From contig CBDFHF010000003.1 in NCBI GenBank assembly GCA_965247565.1, forward strand, positions 1,984,001 to 2,048,000: 64,000 bases of DNA, given 5' to 3'. This document shows positions 43,536 through 53,433 of this stretch, one piece after another (within the stretch, counting starts at the first letter, position 1; each line of letters begins with the position of its first letter). The notes under the pieces are model-generated. The model worked only from the letters and a program-made list of their open reading frames with translations. It was not told the origin of the DNA and searched no databases. This DNA comes from CBDFHF01 sp965247565 (lineage in GTDB: Bacteria; Pseudomonadota; Gammaproteobacteria; Methylococcales; Methylomonadaceae). Made by a program: the position numbers and the translations under genes.

Positions 43536-45011
43536 ATGGCTTTGCCGAGTATTTTGGTCATTGATGATAACAGAACGAGAGTCCGGCAGCTTGAAGTTGT
43601 ACTGCGCTTTATGGAATATCGTTTTGAGACGGCTAGTCAAACCGATTATGAAACGGCTTTGACAGAGGCTAAGCCTTTGTCGATGATTTTTATCGGTGAT
43701 GGATTGGAGAGGCAAGCGTTAATAATTAAGGGGCTTATCGATAAATTACCTGAAGTGCGGATTGTTCTGCTGATTGATAAAGATTCATCGATTCAAATTT
43801 CTGCAGCTGTTAACGCTTTGGTCTGGCAAACGATGGAGTGGCCGTTTACTTATTCGCAGTTAAAGTCCATGGTCGATAAGTTGTCTGGCGTATCTAGTCA
43901 ACAGCTTGAAATTCCAAGAAGCTCCCTGGATCGACGCGGTTATGACCGCCGGTTATCCGCCATCGACAGGTTAAAAGGCAGTAGTCCTGCTATTACCAAT
44001 CTTCGCAAAGCGATTTTTCAAGTCGCAGAGTCTGATGCTACGGTATTGATTCTCGGCGAGTCTGGCACAGGCAAAGAAGTTGTAGCCAGAGCGTTACATG
44101 ATGCTTCATCGAGAAAATCCAAACTATTCGTACCCATTAACTGTGGGGCAATTCCGGGTGAGCTCCTGGAAAGTGAATTGTTCGGTCACGAAAAAGGGGC
44201 TTTTACTGGCGCGTTAGCTTCCAGGCAAGGGCGCTTTGAACTAGCCGAAGGTGGCACACTATTTCTGGATGAAATTGGTGATATGCCGTTATCAATGCAA
44301 GTCAAGTTATTGCGGGTGCTGCAGGAACGCACTTTTGAGCGTGTAGGTAGCAGTAAAACAATCGATTGTGATGTCAGGGTTATCGCAGCAACGCACCGGT
44401 CTTTGGACAGCGAAATTAAAGCCGGTCGATTTCGGGAAGATTTGTTTTATCGATTGAATGTCTTTCCCATTGACATGCCTGCATTACGTGAAAGAGCAGA
44501 AGACATTCCCTTTTTAGTTAAAGATTTAATCAGCCGTCTGGAAAACGCCAATCGTGGTTCAGTCAGACTTACCAATGCGGCTGTGGCAATACTCATGCAA
44601 TACGATTGGCCGGGCAATGTGCGGGAGCTTGCGAACTTAATTGAGCGTTTAACCATTATCTATCCGACCGGCTTGGTTGACGTAGCACAGCTACCGGAAA
44701 AATTTCAACACTACACCGTACCGGAAGATTTGATTAACGGAAGCGAATCGCTTGAGCCTATTGAAGATAACCAAGTGCTTGAATTGCCACAGCCAACTAT
44801 CGCAGTTCAAAGAGCTACCGATAATTTATCAACCACGCTGGAACAATTATCAGAACAGGGCTTGGACTTAAAAGATTATCTAACCAGAATGGAAAATGAT
44901 TTGATCCGGCAGGCCCTCGATGAATGTAATGGGGTGGTAGCTCATGCGGCCAAACGCTTGAATATGCGCCGCACTACGCTGGTGGAGAAGTTACGCAAGA
45001 TTGAGATATAG
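43536..45011 (+). CDS. fleQ: Sigma-54-dependent flagellar master regulator FleQ
   Basis: A 491-aa protein with an N-terminal FleQ-type receiver domain lacking a clear phospho-Asp (PSILVIDDNRTRVRQLEVV, then LSMIFIGDG), a central AAA+ domain (ILGESGTGKEVVARALH, the sigma-54 loop GAFTGA, GGTLFLDEIGDMPLSMQ) and a Fis-type HTH (ALDECNGVVAHAAKRLNMRRTTLVEKL). In Pseudomonas, FleQ turns on flagellar genes and represses exopolysaccharide genes, and c-di-GMP controls it. The pga genes 7 kb away are natural targets. Confidence 0.93.
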   Translation: MALPSILVIDDNRTRVRQLEVVLRFMEYRFETASQTDYETALTEAKPLSMIFIGDGLERQALIIKGLIDKLPEVRIVLLIDKDSSIQISAAVNALVWQTMEWPFTYSQLKSMVDKLSGVSSQQLEIPRSSLDRRGYDRRLSAIDRLKGSSPAITNLRKAIFQVAESDATVLILGESGTGKEVVARALHDASSRKSKLFVPINCGAIPGELLESELFGHEKGAFTGALASRQGRFELAEGGTLFLDEIGDMPLSMQVKLLRVLQERTFERVGSSKTIDCDVRVIAATHRSLDSEIKAGRFREDLFYRLNVFPIDMPALRERAEDIPFLVKDLISRLENANRGSVRLTNAAVAILMQYDWPGNVRELANLIERLTIIYPTGLVDVAQLPEKFQHYTVPEDLINGSESLEPIEDNQVLELPQPTIAVQRATDNLSTTLEQLSEQGLDLKDYLTRMENDLIRQALDECNGVVAHAAKRLNMRRTTLVEKLRKIEI

Positions 45012-45065
45012 ACTCATATCTTTAGTGATCCAGCATAGGGCTATGGAAAACCGCAGCGGGTTGTT

Positions 45066-46274
45066 ATGACAACTGAGCACATCAATAACACAGAAAAAGC
45101 GCAGCAGCTCACCAATGCTTTTCGGGTTTTTAATGAACTATCCGAGCAACTCGCCGTTTCTTACCACAGTTTAGAAGAGCAGGTTGCCAAATTACATCAA
45201 GAGCTAGCTTTCGCTCAAAGTGAACGTCTTAAATCGCTGGAAGATAAAGAAAAATTAGCCAGTCGGTTGGAAAAAATATTGGCAGCATTACCGGCCGGGG
45301 TCGTAGTTTTGGACGCGGATGGCAAAATTTTAGAGTGCAACGCGATTGCGGTAACTTTTTTAGGGGAGCCGTTATTAGCACAAACGTGGGCCGATATTGT
45401 TGCTCGAAGTTTTCAGCCGATGTTTGCGAATCCTCATGAGCGATTGTTGGCTAATGGTGCGCGGTTAAATATCAGTTATCGTCAGCTTGAGCACAAGGCT
45501 GGACAAATTATTGTGTTGTCGGATGTCTCTGAAATGAGAGCGCTGCAAGAGTTGTTGAATCAGCAAAAGCAGATGTCTGCGATGGGTGAGATGGCCGCAA
45601 GTATGGCACATCAAGTGCGAACGCCGCTGGCGACTGCGCTACTGTATGCTTCGCAAATGAGTAATTCGACTATCGATAACGAGACACGTCAGCGCTTCTC
45701 CGAAAAAATTTTAGAACGCTTACGTTATCTGGAGCGGCAAGTTGACGATATGTTGATATTTGCCAAATGTGGCCATTTGGATATATCCACGTTTTCGTTA
45801 TCCGAATTACTGGATCACGTTCAAGTGGGTATAAAGGAGTACGCCCGGCAGAGCCGTATCAAAGTCCAGATTATTAATAATGTGACACAAGATGAATTGT
45901 TGGGTAACGCCAATGCCTTGCGCGGAGCGTTATCAAACGTTGTCAATAACGCTGTGGATGCGCTCGGGCAGGAGGGCAGTATTCAGATCACGGCGAATTT
46001 GCTAGATGAAAATCTGCATATTGTAATTAAAGACAATGGCCCAGGAATATCTGAACAACATTGTCAGAGAGTGTTTGAGCCTTTTTTTACTACGAAGAGC
46101 AATGGAACTGGCTTGGGTCTAGCCGTTGTGGATAGCGTGGTAAATGCGCATGGCGGCGCTGTTGTCGTCACTTCTAAACCGGGATTGGGCACTGCTTTTG
46201 CCATAACCCTGCCTTGCCTTAAGCCGACGTTAACCCAGCTGCCGAGCGGTATTTCCAGTAAACAAAATCAATAA
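45066..46274 (+). CDS. fleS: Flagellar sensor histidine kinase FleS/FlrB
   Basis: A 402-aa cytoplasmic kinase with a coiled-coil start, a PAS domain (about residues 70-150), the HisKA motif MAHQVRTPLATALLYASQM (phosphorylated His) and an HATPase domain (NVVNNAVDALG, DNGPGI, GTGLGLAVVDSV). There is no membrane segment. It should phosphorylate FleR, encoded 14 bp downstream. It matches FleS/FlrB in length and layout. Confidence 0.92.
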   Translation: MTTEHINNTEKAQQLTNAFRVFNELSEQLAVSYHSLEEQVAKLHQELAFAQSERLKSLEDKEKLASRLEKILAALPAGVVVLDADGKILECNAIAVTFLGEPLLAQTWADIVARSFQPMFANPHERLLANGARLNISYRQLEHKAGQIIVLSDVSEMRALQELLNQQKQMSAMGEMAASMAHQVRTPLATALLYASQMSNSTIDNETRQRFSEKILERLRYLERQVDDMLIFAKCGHLDISTFSLSELLDHVQVGIKEYARQSRIKVQIINNVTQDELLGNANALRGALSNVVNNAVDALGQEGSIQITANLLDENLHIVIKDNGPGISEQHCQRVFEPFFTTKSNGTGLGLAVVDSVVNAHGGAVVVTSKPGLGTAFAITLPCLKPTLTQLPSGISSKQNQ

Positions 46275-46288
46275 AAGAGAAGTAGATT

Positions 46289-47665
46289 ATGAAGCAAGTT
46301 GATGTGTTGATAGTTGAAGATGATATCGACTTGCGCGAAGCGCTTTGCGATACCTTAAAGATCCAGGGATATCAAGTTGTTGCTGCCAGCAATGGCAGGG
46401 AGGCTTTAAGCAAACTAGAGCGGTATGTCGCTAAATTGGTGATTAGCGATGTACAAATGCCGGTCATGGATGGCTTGCAACTGTTACAAAATCTGCAACA
46501 TAAATATGCAGGGTTGCCGATTTTGTTGATGACAGCGTTCGGCACTATCCCCAAAGCCGTAGCAGCAATACAGGCTGGTGCTGTCGATTACCTGATTAAA
46601 CCTTTTGAGGCTGCCGCGCTTGTTAATAAAGTGGCCGCTTATGTGAGTCCAGGCTCTGAAGATGTTTTTCTCAATCAACGAGTCGTTCAAGACGAGCACA
46701 TGCAAAAGCTTTATGCATTGCTTGAAAAAGTCGCAAAAACCGATGTTGCTGTGTTATTGCAGGGTGAAAGCGGAACCGGTAAAGAAGTCATGGCTCGTTA
46801 TATTCATCAACATTCCCATTTTCAGCAAGGACAGTTTGTTGCGGTCAACTGTGCTGCGATTCCGGAAAATATGCTGGAAGCTATGTTGTTTGGTTATGAA
46901 AAGGGTGCATTTACCGGAGCAGCGCAAGCGTTACCCGGCAAATTTGAACAAGCGCAGGGCGGTACGTTGTTGCTGGATGAGATAGCAGAGATGGATGTAG
47001 CTTTGCAGGCCAAATTATTGCGGGTGCTACAGGAGAAGGAACTGGAGCGGCTGGGGAGTCATAAAAAAATTAGTCTGAATGTCAGAATTTTGGCAGCGAC
47101 CAATCAAAGATTGAAACAACGAGTAGAGCAGGGCGTGTTTCGCGAGGATTTGTATTATCGGTTGAATGTTTTTCCCATTACTGTCCCGCCCTTGCGCGAG
47201 CGGCTTGGCGATATTTTGCCGCTGGCGTATGAGTTGCTTCAACGTCACAGTGTGAGCGGCAAAAAATTACCGCAATTTAATCAGCATGCTGTAGACAAAA
47301 TGTTGCGCTATGACTGGCCAGGTAACGTGCGTGAGCTGGATAACGTGCTGCAACGAGCGCTTATCTTTTGTGTAGGCGACAAGATTACGGCAGATGATTT
47401 GGTATTTGAAGAACCCAGCCTCATGGCCAGACCAACAGATACCGCTTTGCCTTTGTGTCAAAAAACAGTCATGGATACTACGGAGGAATGTTCCGGTGCC
47501 CTGGAGGACGGGGTTCGTTCGGCAGAAGAGACGATTATTTTGCAGACTCTGCAAATGGAAAAAGGCAACCGTAAATCCACTGCTGAGCGGCTAGGCATAA
47601 GTGCCAGGACATTGCGCTATAAGATGGCCAGGATGAAAGATGCTGGTGTCAATATTCCGTGTTAA
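46289..47665 (+). CDS. fleR: Sigma-54-dependent response regulator FleR/FlrC
   Basis: A 458-aa protein with a receiver domain (VLIVEDDIDLREAL; phospho-Asp in VISDVQMPVMDG), an AAA+ core (GESGTGKEVMARYIH, EKGAFTGAAQALPGKF, TLLLDEIAEMD) and a Fis-type HTH at the end (NRKSTAERLGISARTLRYKM). It should turn on middle flagellar genes such as fliE at a -24/-12 promoter. The sigma-54 site at 47669, directly after its stop, fits this. It forms a transcription unit with fleS. Confidence 0.93.
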   Translation: MKQVDVLIVEDDIDLREALCDTLKIQGYQVVAASNGREALSKLERYVAKLVISDVQMPVMDGLQLLQNLQHKYAGLPILLMTAFGTIPKAVAAIQAGAVDYLIKPFEAAALVNKVAAYVSPGSEDVFLNQRVVQDEHMQKLYALLEKVAKTDVAVLLQGESGTGKEVMARYIHQHSHFQQGQFVAVNCAAIPENMLEAMLFGYEKGAFTGAAQALPGKFEQAQGGTLLLDEIAEMDVALQAKLLRVLQEKELERLGSHKKISLNVRILAATNQRLKQRVEQGVFREDLYYRLNVFPITVPPLRERLGDILPLAYELLQRHSVSGKKLPQFNQHAVDKMLRYDWPGNVRELDNVLQRALIFCVGDKITADDLVFEEPSLMARPTDTALPLCQKTVMDTTEECSGALEDGVRSAEETIILQTLQMEKGNRKSTAERLGISARTLRYKMARMKDAGVNIPC

Positions 47666-47668
47666 TTG

Positions 47669-47684
47669 TGGCATCAATAATGCT
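47669..47684 (+). promoter_or_regulatory. Sigma-54 (-24/-12) promoter for fliE
   Basis: TGGCATCAATAATGCT places GG (47670-47671) and GC (47682-47683) 10 bases apart, matching TGGCAC-N5-TTGCW. It lies 4 bp after the fleR stop and 36 bp before the fliE start, as expected for a FleR-activated promoter. Confidence 0.75.
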
Positions 47685-47719
47685 TAAGTATTGGTGGAAT
47701 AAGTTAATAGGATAACGCC

Positions 47720-48037
47720 ATGAGTGATATGAATGTAAATCAGCTGTTAGCGCAAATGCGAGCTATGTCGCTGGAAGCCAAAGGCCAGAGCAGGGTGCCA
47801 GAGACTTCCGGTAATGCTGATTTTTCAGCTTTACTTAAACAATCCATTGATGCAGTTAATGATACCCAGCAGGTCGCTGGAAAAATGACAACCGATTTTG
47901 AAACCGGTGAAAGCAAAGCCAGTTTAGCGGAAGTGATGGTGGCATCACAAAAAGCCAGTGTGTCATTTCAGGCGATGCTGCAGGTAAGAAATAAGCTGGT
48001 CGATGCTTATAAAGACGTCATGAATATGCCCATGTAA
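47720..48037 (+). CDS. fliE: Flagellar hook-basal body protein FliE
   Basis: A 105-aa protein with the family C-terminal MVASQKASVSFQAMLQVRNKLVDAYKDVMNMPM. FliE links the MS ring to the rod. It is first gene of the fliEFGHIJK run, behind a sigma-54 promoter and an AGGA ribosome site. The length is normal. Confidence 0.95.
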   Translation: MSDMNVNQLLAQMRAMSLEAKGQSRVPETSGNADFSALLKQSIDAVNDTQQVAGKMTTDFETGESKASLAEVMVASQKASVSFQAMLQVRNKLVDAYKDVMNMPM

Positions 48038-48053
48038 CAAGTCTGCATAAATC

Positions 48054-49832
48054 ATGAGCGAACAAAATATTATTAATAGTGGCAGCGAACTGACTGAATC
48101 CGAACGGCAAAACGCTCTGGTTTCCGAGGCTCGTGTATTGCCCGAATCAGCGAGTTCTGGAATAAATATTCGAGCACTCAAGGGTTTGGCGAATTTGCCG
48201 ATGCTTCGCCAGCTCTCCTTAATGCTGGGTCTGGCAATGAGTGTGGCGATAGGCGTTGCGGTGGTGTTGTGGTCGCAAGAGCCTACTTACGGGCGGTTAT
48301 TTTCGGATGTCCCTGAAAAAGATATGAGCGAAATTCTGGAGTTTCTTAATACTCAAGGTGTGCCCTATAAAATCGAGGCAGAAAATGGCTCTGTTCTAGT
48401 ACAAGCTGATCAAGTTAACGAAGTTAAACTTAAGTTGGCAGCAAAAGGTTTACCTAAAGACAATAGTTTCGGTTATGAATTATTGGACAAAGATCAACCG
48501 CTAGGTGCTAGTAAAAATGTGGAAGCGGTGCGCTTTCAGCGGGTGTTGGAAGGCGAAATTGCCCGCACGATCATGACAATAGAGAGTGTTAAAGCGGCCC
48601 GGGTGTTGTTGGCCATTCCTGTACAGTCCGTTTTTGTCCGGGATCGTAAAAAAGCCAGTGCTTCGGTGATGGTGAATTTATACAAAGGCCGAGCTTTGGA
48701 TAAAGGGCAGGTGGATTCCATTGTACATTTGGTAGCTTCCAGCGTGCCGCAACTGGAAGCCGATCAAGTCACCGTAGTTGATCAGGATGGCCATTTGCTG
48801 AATATTAAAGAAGCGTCGGATGATGCTAATTTAACGACCAAGCAATTCGAATTCAAAAAGAATATCGAAGAACATTTAATGGAGCGCATTACCAATATTC
48901 TGTCCCCGGTTGTGGGTAGCAATGGTCTGCGCGCTCAAATCTCTGCGGATGTGGATTTTACCGAGACCGACAAAACCCAAGAGATGTTTAATCCTGACTT
49001 ACCCGCGTTGAGAAGCGAGCAAACCTCAGAAGAGCAAAATTCCACAGGTAACGCACAGGGCGTGCCCGGAGCGTTATCGAATCAACCGACGCCAGCCGGA
49101 ACTGCGCCGGAAACACTAGCGGCGGCAGGACAAGCTACCGACGGTAAGTCCGGAACCGCTGCAAAAACGGCTACTAGAAATTTTGAATTGGATAAAACCA
49201 TTACCCACATGAAGCTGGCGACCGGTATTTTAAGGCGTTTATCCGTGGCAGTGGTGGTTGATGATCGGCATCTAATCCAGACGGATGGCGCAGTAAAATT
49301 TCAACCCTATGCTCAGGAAGATATTAATCGTTTTACTGACTTGGTTAAGCAGGCGGTCGGCTTTGATAGTAGTCGTGGCGATCAAGTCACTGTGACTAAT
49401 GTGACTTTTAAAATTCCAGAAGAGCTGGAAGCCTTGCCGGAAATACCTATGTGGGAGCAAGGCTGGTTTCTTAATTTAGTTAAACAGATCGCGGCGGCAT
49501 TGGTGGTTCTGTTTTTGGTTTTTGCGGTGTTAAGACCGGCCGTGCGCCGATTGGGGAGCCGCACGGAGGCAGAAATAAGAGCTGATATTTTAGCAGAAGC
49601 TGCGGCGGCGAAAACCAACGAAGCTATCAGTTATGATGAAAATGGTGTGCCAATTGCTGTGCCCTCTGCGGCGGAAATCGCTAAAGCCTTGATGGCTCCT
49701 GATGAGGATCTACTGTTGTTGGATATGCCGCAAAGCTATGAGCACCGATTGGAATATGTAAAGCGCTTAATTGATGAAGAACCTCAGTTAGTAGCCCAAG
49801 TAATTAAGGGATGGATTAGAAAAGATGGCTAA
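48054..49832 (+). CDS. fliF: Flagellar MS-ring protein FliF
   Basis: A 592-aa protein with an N-terminal membrane helix (SLMLGLAMSVAIGVAVVLW), the ring-building motif 1 and 2 domains (FLNTQGVPYKIEAENGSVLV, RVLEGEIARTIMTIESVKAARVLLAIP), an extended low-complexity linker with TPAGTAPETL, a second membrane helix (AALVVLFLVFAVLRPAV) and a C-terminal FliG-binding tail. It overlaps fliG by 8 bp. Confidence 0.96.
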   Translation: MSEQNIINSGSELTESERQNALVSEARVLPESASSGINIRALKGLANLPMLRQLSLMLGLAMSVAIGVAVVLWSQEPTYGRLFSDVPEKDMSEILEFLNTQGVPYKIEAENGSVLVQADQVNEVKLKLAAKGLPKDNSFGYELLDKDQPLGASKNVEAVRFQRVLEGEIARTIMTIESVKAARVLLAIPVQSVFVRDRKKASASVMVNLYKGRALDKGQVDSIVHLVASSVPQLEADQVTVVDQDGHLLNIKEASDDANLTTKQFEFKKNIEEHLMERITNILSPVVGSNGLRAQISADVDFTETDKTQEMFNPDLPALRSEQTSEEQNSTGNAQGVPGALSNQPTPAGTAPETLAAAGQATDGKSGTAAKTATRNFELDKTITHMKLATGILRRLSVAVVVDDRHLIQTDGAVKFQPYAQEDINRFTDLVKQAVGFDSSRGDQVTVTNVTFKIPEELEALPEIPMWEQGWFLNLVKQIAAALVVLFLVFAVLRPAVRRLGSRTEAEIRADILAEAAAAKTNEAISYDENGVPIAVPSAAEIAKALMAPDEDLLLLDMPQSYEHRLEYVKRLIDEEPQLVAQVIKGWIRKDG

Positions 49833-50820
49833 TGAATTAACACAATCGGATCGTGCCGCAGTTTTGTTGTTGGCGGTGGGTATGGATAGGGCAGCGCTGG
49901 TGCTAAAGCACATGAATCCTCGCGAAGTGCAGATTTTGGGTTCCGCTATGGTAAATGTCGGCGATATTACTATTGGCATGATGGAGGAAGTGGTTGAGGA
50001 GTTTCTTAAAGCTGTCAAAAGCCAAACCGCTTTGGGTATGGATTCGGATGATTATATCCGTACGGTATTGATTAGTGCTTTAGGCGCGGATAAAGCGAAC
50101 AGCATTCTTGATCGAATCCTGCAAGGCGCCAGCACTAAAGGTATTGAGCAATTAAAGTGGATGGATACCCGGTCTATCGCCGATATGATTCGTATGGAGC
50201 ATCCACAGATTGTGGCAACCATTCTATCGTTAATGGATAGCGATCAAGCTGCGGAAGTCATGATGTTTTTACCGGAAAACAGCCGCTCAGATGTCTTGAT
50301 GAGAATTGCCACGATGAAAGGCGTGCAACCCTCGGCCTTGCGCGAATTGGATTTGATTATGGAGAAGCAACTGACTGGCAGTGATAATGTAAAAGCTACA
50401 ACCATTGGCGGTATTGATGCGGCAGCTAACATTCTCAATTTTATGGATGGTAATGCCAGTGACCTAGTGATGAATGAGATTTCCGAACAAAAAGCAGAGT
50501 TGGCTCAAGAAATCCAGGAAAAAATGTTTGTATTTGAGGATCTTGCGCTCATTGATGAAAGAGGCATGCAAACAGTACTTAGAGAGGTGCCTACGCCACA
50601 GCTGTTGTTGGCATTGCGTGGTGTTGGAAATGATCTCAAAGAAAAAGTATTTAACAATATGTCTAGACGCGCGGCAGAGATGCTTAGAGATGATTTGGAA
50701 GCCTCCCCTCCTGCTAAATTAAGTGAAGTTGAAGCGGCTCAAAAAGAGATTCTGGCCATTGTTAAAAGATTGGCCGACGCTGGCGAGATTGTTTTAGGTG
50801 GATCTGATGAGCTCGTCTAA
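49825..50820 (+). CDS. fliG: Flagellar motor switch protein FliG
   Basis: A 331-aa protein with FliG N, middle and C domains: EQLKWMDTRSIADMIRMEHPQIVATILS, then MFVFEDLALIDERGMQTVLREVP, and the C-terminal KEKVFNNMSRRAAEMLRDDLEA. It couples torque from MotA to the switch complex. Its start overlaps the fliF stop by 8 bp, and its end overlaps the fliH start by about 14 bp. Confidence 0.96.
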   Translation: MANELTQSDRAAVLLLAVGMDRAALVLKHMNPREVQILGSAMVNVGDITIGMMEEVVEEFLKAVKSQTALGMDSDDYIRTVLISALGADKANSILDRILQGASTKGIEQLKWMDTRSIADMIRMEHPQIVATILSLMDSDQAAEVMMFLPENSRSDVLMRIATMKGVQPSALRELDLIMEKQLTGSDNVKATTIGGIDAAANILNFMDGNASDLVMNEISEQKAELAQEIQEKMFVFEDLALIDERGMQTVLREVPTPQLLLALRGVGNDLKEKVFNNMSRRAAEMLRDDLEASPPAKLSEVEAAQKEILAIVKRLADAGEIVLGGSDELV

Positions 50821-51592
50821 AACACCAGGCTTTTCCCAAGCAGAACTGGAACTAGCTCAGTTGTGGTCGCTGTCCAATGTGGGACAAATCAAAGACAAGC
50901 CGGTTAAAGCTCCCAAAACCCCGCAACCTGTAGTCGAGGAAGAAGAGCTACCACCGGTTTTAACCGTCGAAGAAATTGAAGCTATGCAGAAGCAGGCTTA
51001 TGATGAGGCTTTTGAGCAAGGAAAGAAAGATGGATTTCAGCAAGGTTTTGAGGAAGGTTCAAAGCGGGGTTATGAAGAAAAAAGCCACCAATTGGATCAG
51101 CAATCCGGACAATTTATGCAATTGTTGGAGTCCCTGAGTGAGCCCTTTAAAAGACTGGATATGGAAGTTGAGCAGGAGCTGGTCAAATTATCTATAGGTA
51201 TAGCCACGCAAATTATTCGCCGGGAAATCAAACTGGATCCGGGGCAAGTGATTGCCACGGTTAGGGAAGCAATCAATGTGTTACCTCTGTCGTCACAAAA
51301 AATTAGTTTGTATCTTCATCCTGACGATGCCGGACTAGTACGTTCAGCCTTATCGCTAGATGAAATGTCAACGGCTTGGCATGTGGTTGAAGATCCACTA
51401 ATAACTCGGGGTGGATGCAAGGTGGATACTGATGTTTCACGGGTCGATGCCACTATAGAAAATCGTTTGGCGGCTGTGATTGCCAATGTTTTGGGTGGTG
51501 AACGGCAGCGCGACGATAAAGCTGCAAAAGCCAAAGGTGAATTGAGCGATGATGTAGAGAAAGTTGTCGAGGATGAAGCCAATGATAGCTAG
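50807..51592 (+). CDS. fliH: Flagellar export apparatus protein FliH
   Basis: A 261-aa protein with a charged GxxxG-like helix (EQGKKDGFQQGFEEGSKRGY) and a C-terminal HrpE/YscL-like domain (VKLSIGIATQIIRREIKLDP). It regulates the FliI ATPase. I start at ATG 50807 with AGGTGG upstream; a GTG at 50798 is in frame but less likely. The end overlaps fliI by about 11 bp. Confidence 0.92.
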   Translation: MSSSKTPGFSQAELELAQLWSLSNVGQIKDKPVKAPKTPQPVVEEEELPPVLTVEEIEAMQKQAYDEAFEQGKKDGFQQGFEEGSKRGYEEKSHQLDQQSGQFMQLLESLSEPFKRLDMEVEQELVKLSIGIATQIIRREIKLDPGQVIATVREAINVLPLSSQKISLYLHPDDAGLVRSALSLDEMSTAWHVVEDPLITRGGCKVDTDVSRVDATIENRLAAVIANVLGGERQRDDKAAKAKGELSDDVEKVVEDEANDS

Positions 51593-52943
51593 TGCCAATC
51601 GTTCGGCGATATGGCTGAATTCACTAAAGCCTTATATGCAAAGACTAGACGAGACGCCCGATTTAATCGTTGAAGGTAAGTTATCTCGTATGGTTGGCTT
51701 GACGTTGGAAGCGGTGGGTTGCCGAGCGGCGATTGGCTCAAGGTGTCGGGTTGAAACGAAAAAAGGCCGCAGTATTGAAGCGGAGGTCGTTGGTTTTGCC
51801 GGCAATCACCTGTTTTTGATGCCAACTGGCGAATTGCATGGTTTGGAGCCAGATTGCCGGGTCATTCCTTTGGGTAAACAAAGCCTGGCTCGAGTGGGGT
51901 ACGGCTTATTAGGTCGAGTATTGGATGGTGCCGGCAATCCCCTCGATGATAAAGGGCCGCTGAAAGCGGATGCACAAATATCGTTAACCGGGGTTTCCAT
52001 TAATCCTTTATCTCGAAAGCCTATTCGGGAGCCTTTAGATGTGGGCGTCAGGGCAATTAATTCTATGCTCTGTGTCGGTCGTGGGCAGCGTATGGGTTTG
52101 TTTGCCGGTACCGGTGTCGGCAAGAGTATTTTATTGGGCATGATGACTAAATTTACTACCGCTGACATCGTGGTGGTCGGACTGATTGGCGAACGAGGCC
52201 GAGAGGTGAATGAATTCGTGCAGAAAATTCTTGGCGAAGAGGGGCTTAAACGCGCAGTGGTAGTAGCAACACCGGCGGATTGTCCTCCATTGATGCGAGT
52301 CCATGGGGCATTATTAGCGACCAGCATTGCGGAGTATTTTCGAGATCAGGGTAAGGATGTATTGTTGCTGATGGATTCCTTAACACGCTTTGCCCAGGCG
52401 CATCGTGAAATTGCTTTGGCTATCGATGAACCACCCGCGACTAAAGGTTATCCCCCTTCCGTTTTCGCTAAACTGCCGCACTTGGTGGAACGAGCTGGCA
52501 ATGGTGATCACGGTGGCGGGTCCATTACAGCCTTTTATACCGTATTGGCGGAGGGAGATGATACTAATGATCCTATCGCTGATGCGGCGCGCGGCGTACT
52601 GGATGGTCATATTGTTTTATCCAGAAGTTTGGCAGAATCCGGGCATTTTCCTGCAATTGATATTGAGGCCTCAGTCAGTCGGGTGATGCCTGATATTGTT
52701 GATGTCGAACATATGAAATTGGCAAGAGAACTTAGGCGGCTGTATTCGATGTATCAACAAAATAGGGATTTGATTAGTGTTGGTGCTTATCAATCCGGTT
52801 CTGATCCGCGTATCGATAAAGCAATTGAAAAAAATCCCGCGATTCTAGATTTTTTACAACAAGATATGAATGAAGCGGTAGATAGTCAGCGCAGTATTAA
52901 TGAGCTGGCTGTGTTATTAGGTATTAACAGGGTATCAGGCTAA
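51582..52943 (+). CDS. fliI: Flagellum-specific ATPase FliI
   Basis: About 453 aa. The ATP-synthase-like Walker A is GLFAGTGVGKSILLG and Walker B is DVLLLMDSLTRFAQAHREIA, followed by PPATKGYPPSVFAKLPHLVERAG. It powers export of flagellar subunits with FliH and FliJ. ATG 51582 has GAGG 9 bp upstream; the upstream TTG and ATG give alternative starts. All overlap fliH. Confidence 0.95.
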   Translation: MIASANRSAIWLNSLKPYMQRLDETPDLIVEGKLSRMVGLTLEAVGCRAAIGSRCRVETKKGRSIEAEVVGFAGNHLFLMPTGELHGLEPDCRVIPLGKQSLARVGYGLLGRVLDGAGNPLDDKGPLKADAQISLTGVSINPLSRKPIREPLDVGVRAINSMLCVGRGQRMGLFAGTGVGKSILLGMMTKFTTADIVVVGLIGERGREVNEFVQKILGEEGLKRAVVVATPADCPPLMRVHGALLATSIAEYFRDQGKDVLLLMDSLTRFAQAHREIALAIDEPPATKGYPPSVFAKLPHLVERAGNGDHGGGSITAFYTVLAEGDDTNDPIADAARGVLDGHIVLSRSLAESGHFPAIDIEASVSRVMPDIVDVEHMKLARELRRLYSMYQQNRDLISVGAYQSGSDPRIDKAIEKNPAILDFLQQDMNEAVDSQRSINELAVLLGINRVSG

Positions 52944-52945
52944 TC

Positions 52946-53392
52946 ATGAAGAAATCACAACGGATTAAAGTGCTGGTGGATCTTAAAGCAGCGCAAGCAA
53001 AAACAGCGTTAGAAGCGTTAGGCGTCAGTCAGCGTAAATGGCTTGCTATGGAAACTCAAATAGAGGGTTTAAAAACCTATCGGCAAGACTACCAGAATAA
53101 GTTGGATCAGCTAGGTGCGGGTGGCACCCAGATTACGCAATTGTTGGAGTTTAAATCGTTTATTGAGAAGCTGGATAAAGCCATAGCCGGGCAAGAGCAT
53201 ACTTTACAAGCGATTCAGATGGAATTGAATTTTAAAAAGAAAGCCTGGGAAACGATGCACCACAAAACCCAAGGGTTACAGAAAATATGCGATGGTGCGG
53301 CTAGAGTTGAGGCGAAACAGGAAGATAGGCTTGAGCAATTGGCTCAGGATGAGCGCGCTGGCAGACTGGGACGAACTAGTAGCTTGGCTTGA
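52946..53392 (+). CDS. fliJ: Flagellar export chaperone FliJ
   Basis: A 148-aa coiled-coil protein rich in Gln, Lys and Glu, beginning MKKSQRIKVLVDLKAAQAKT. FliJ forms the stalk-like partner of FliI and carries rod/hook cap chaperones. It starts 2 bp after fliI and is normal in length and place, though such sequences are poorly conserved. Confidence 0.88.
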   Translation: MKKSQRIKVLVDLKAAQAKTALEALGVSQRKWLAMETQIEGLKTYRQDYQNKLDQLGAGGTQITQLLEFKSFIEKLDKAIAGQEHTLQAIQMELNFKKKAWETMHHKTQGLQKICDGAARVEAKQEDRLEQLAQDERAGRLGRTSSLA

Positions 53393-53433
53393 TAAGTACT
53401 GGGTAGTTCAGAAATAACTGAAATTTAGGAGAA

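Noticed and set aside
45012..45065. Sigma-54 promoter before fleS
   Set aside because: The nearest GG and GC pair has the wrong spacing (9 bases).
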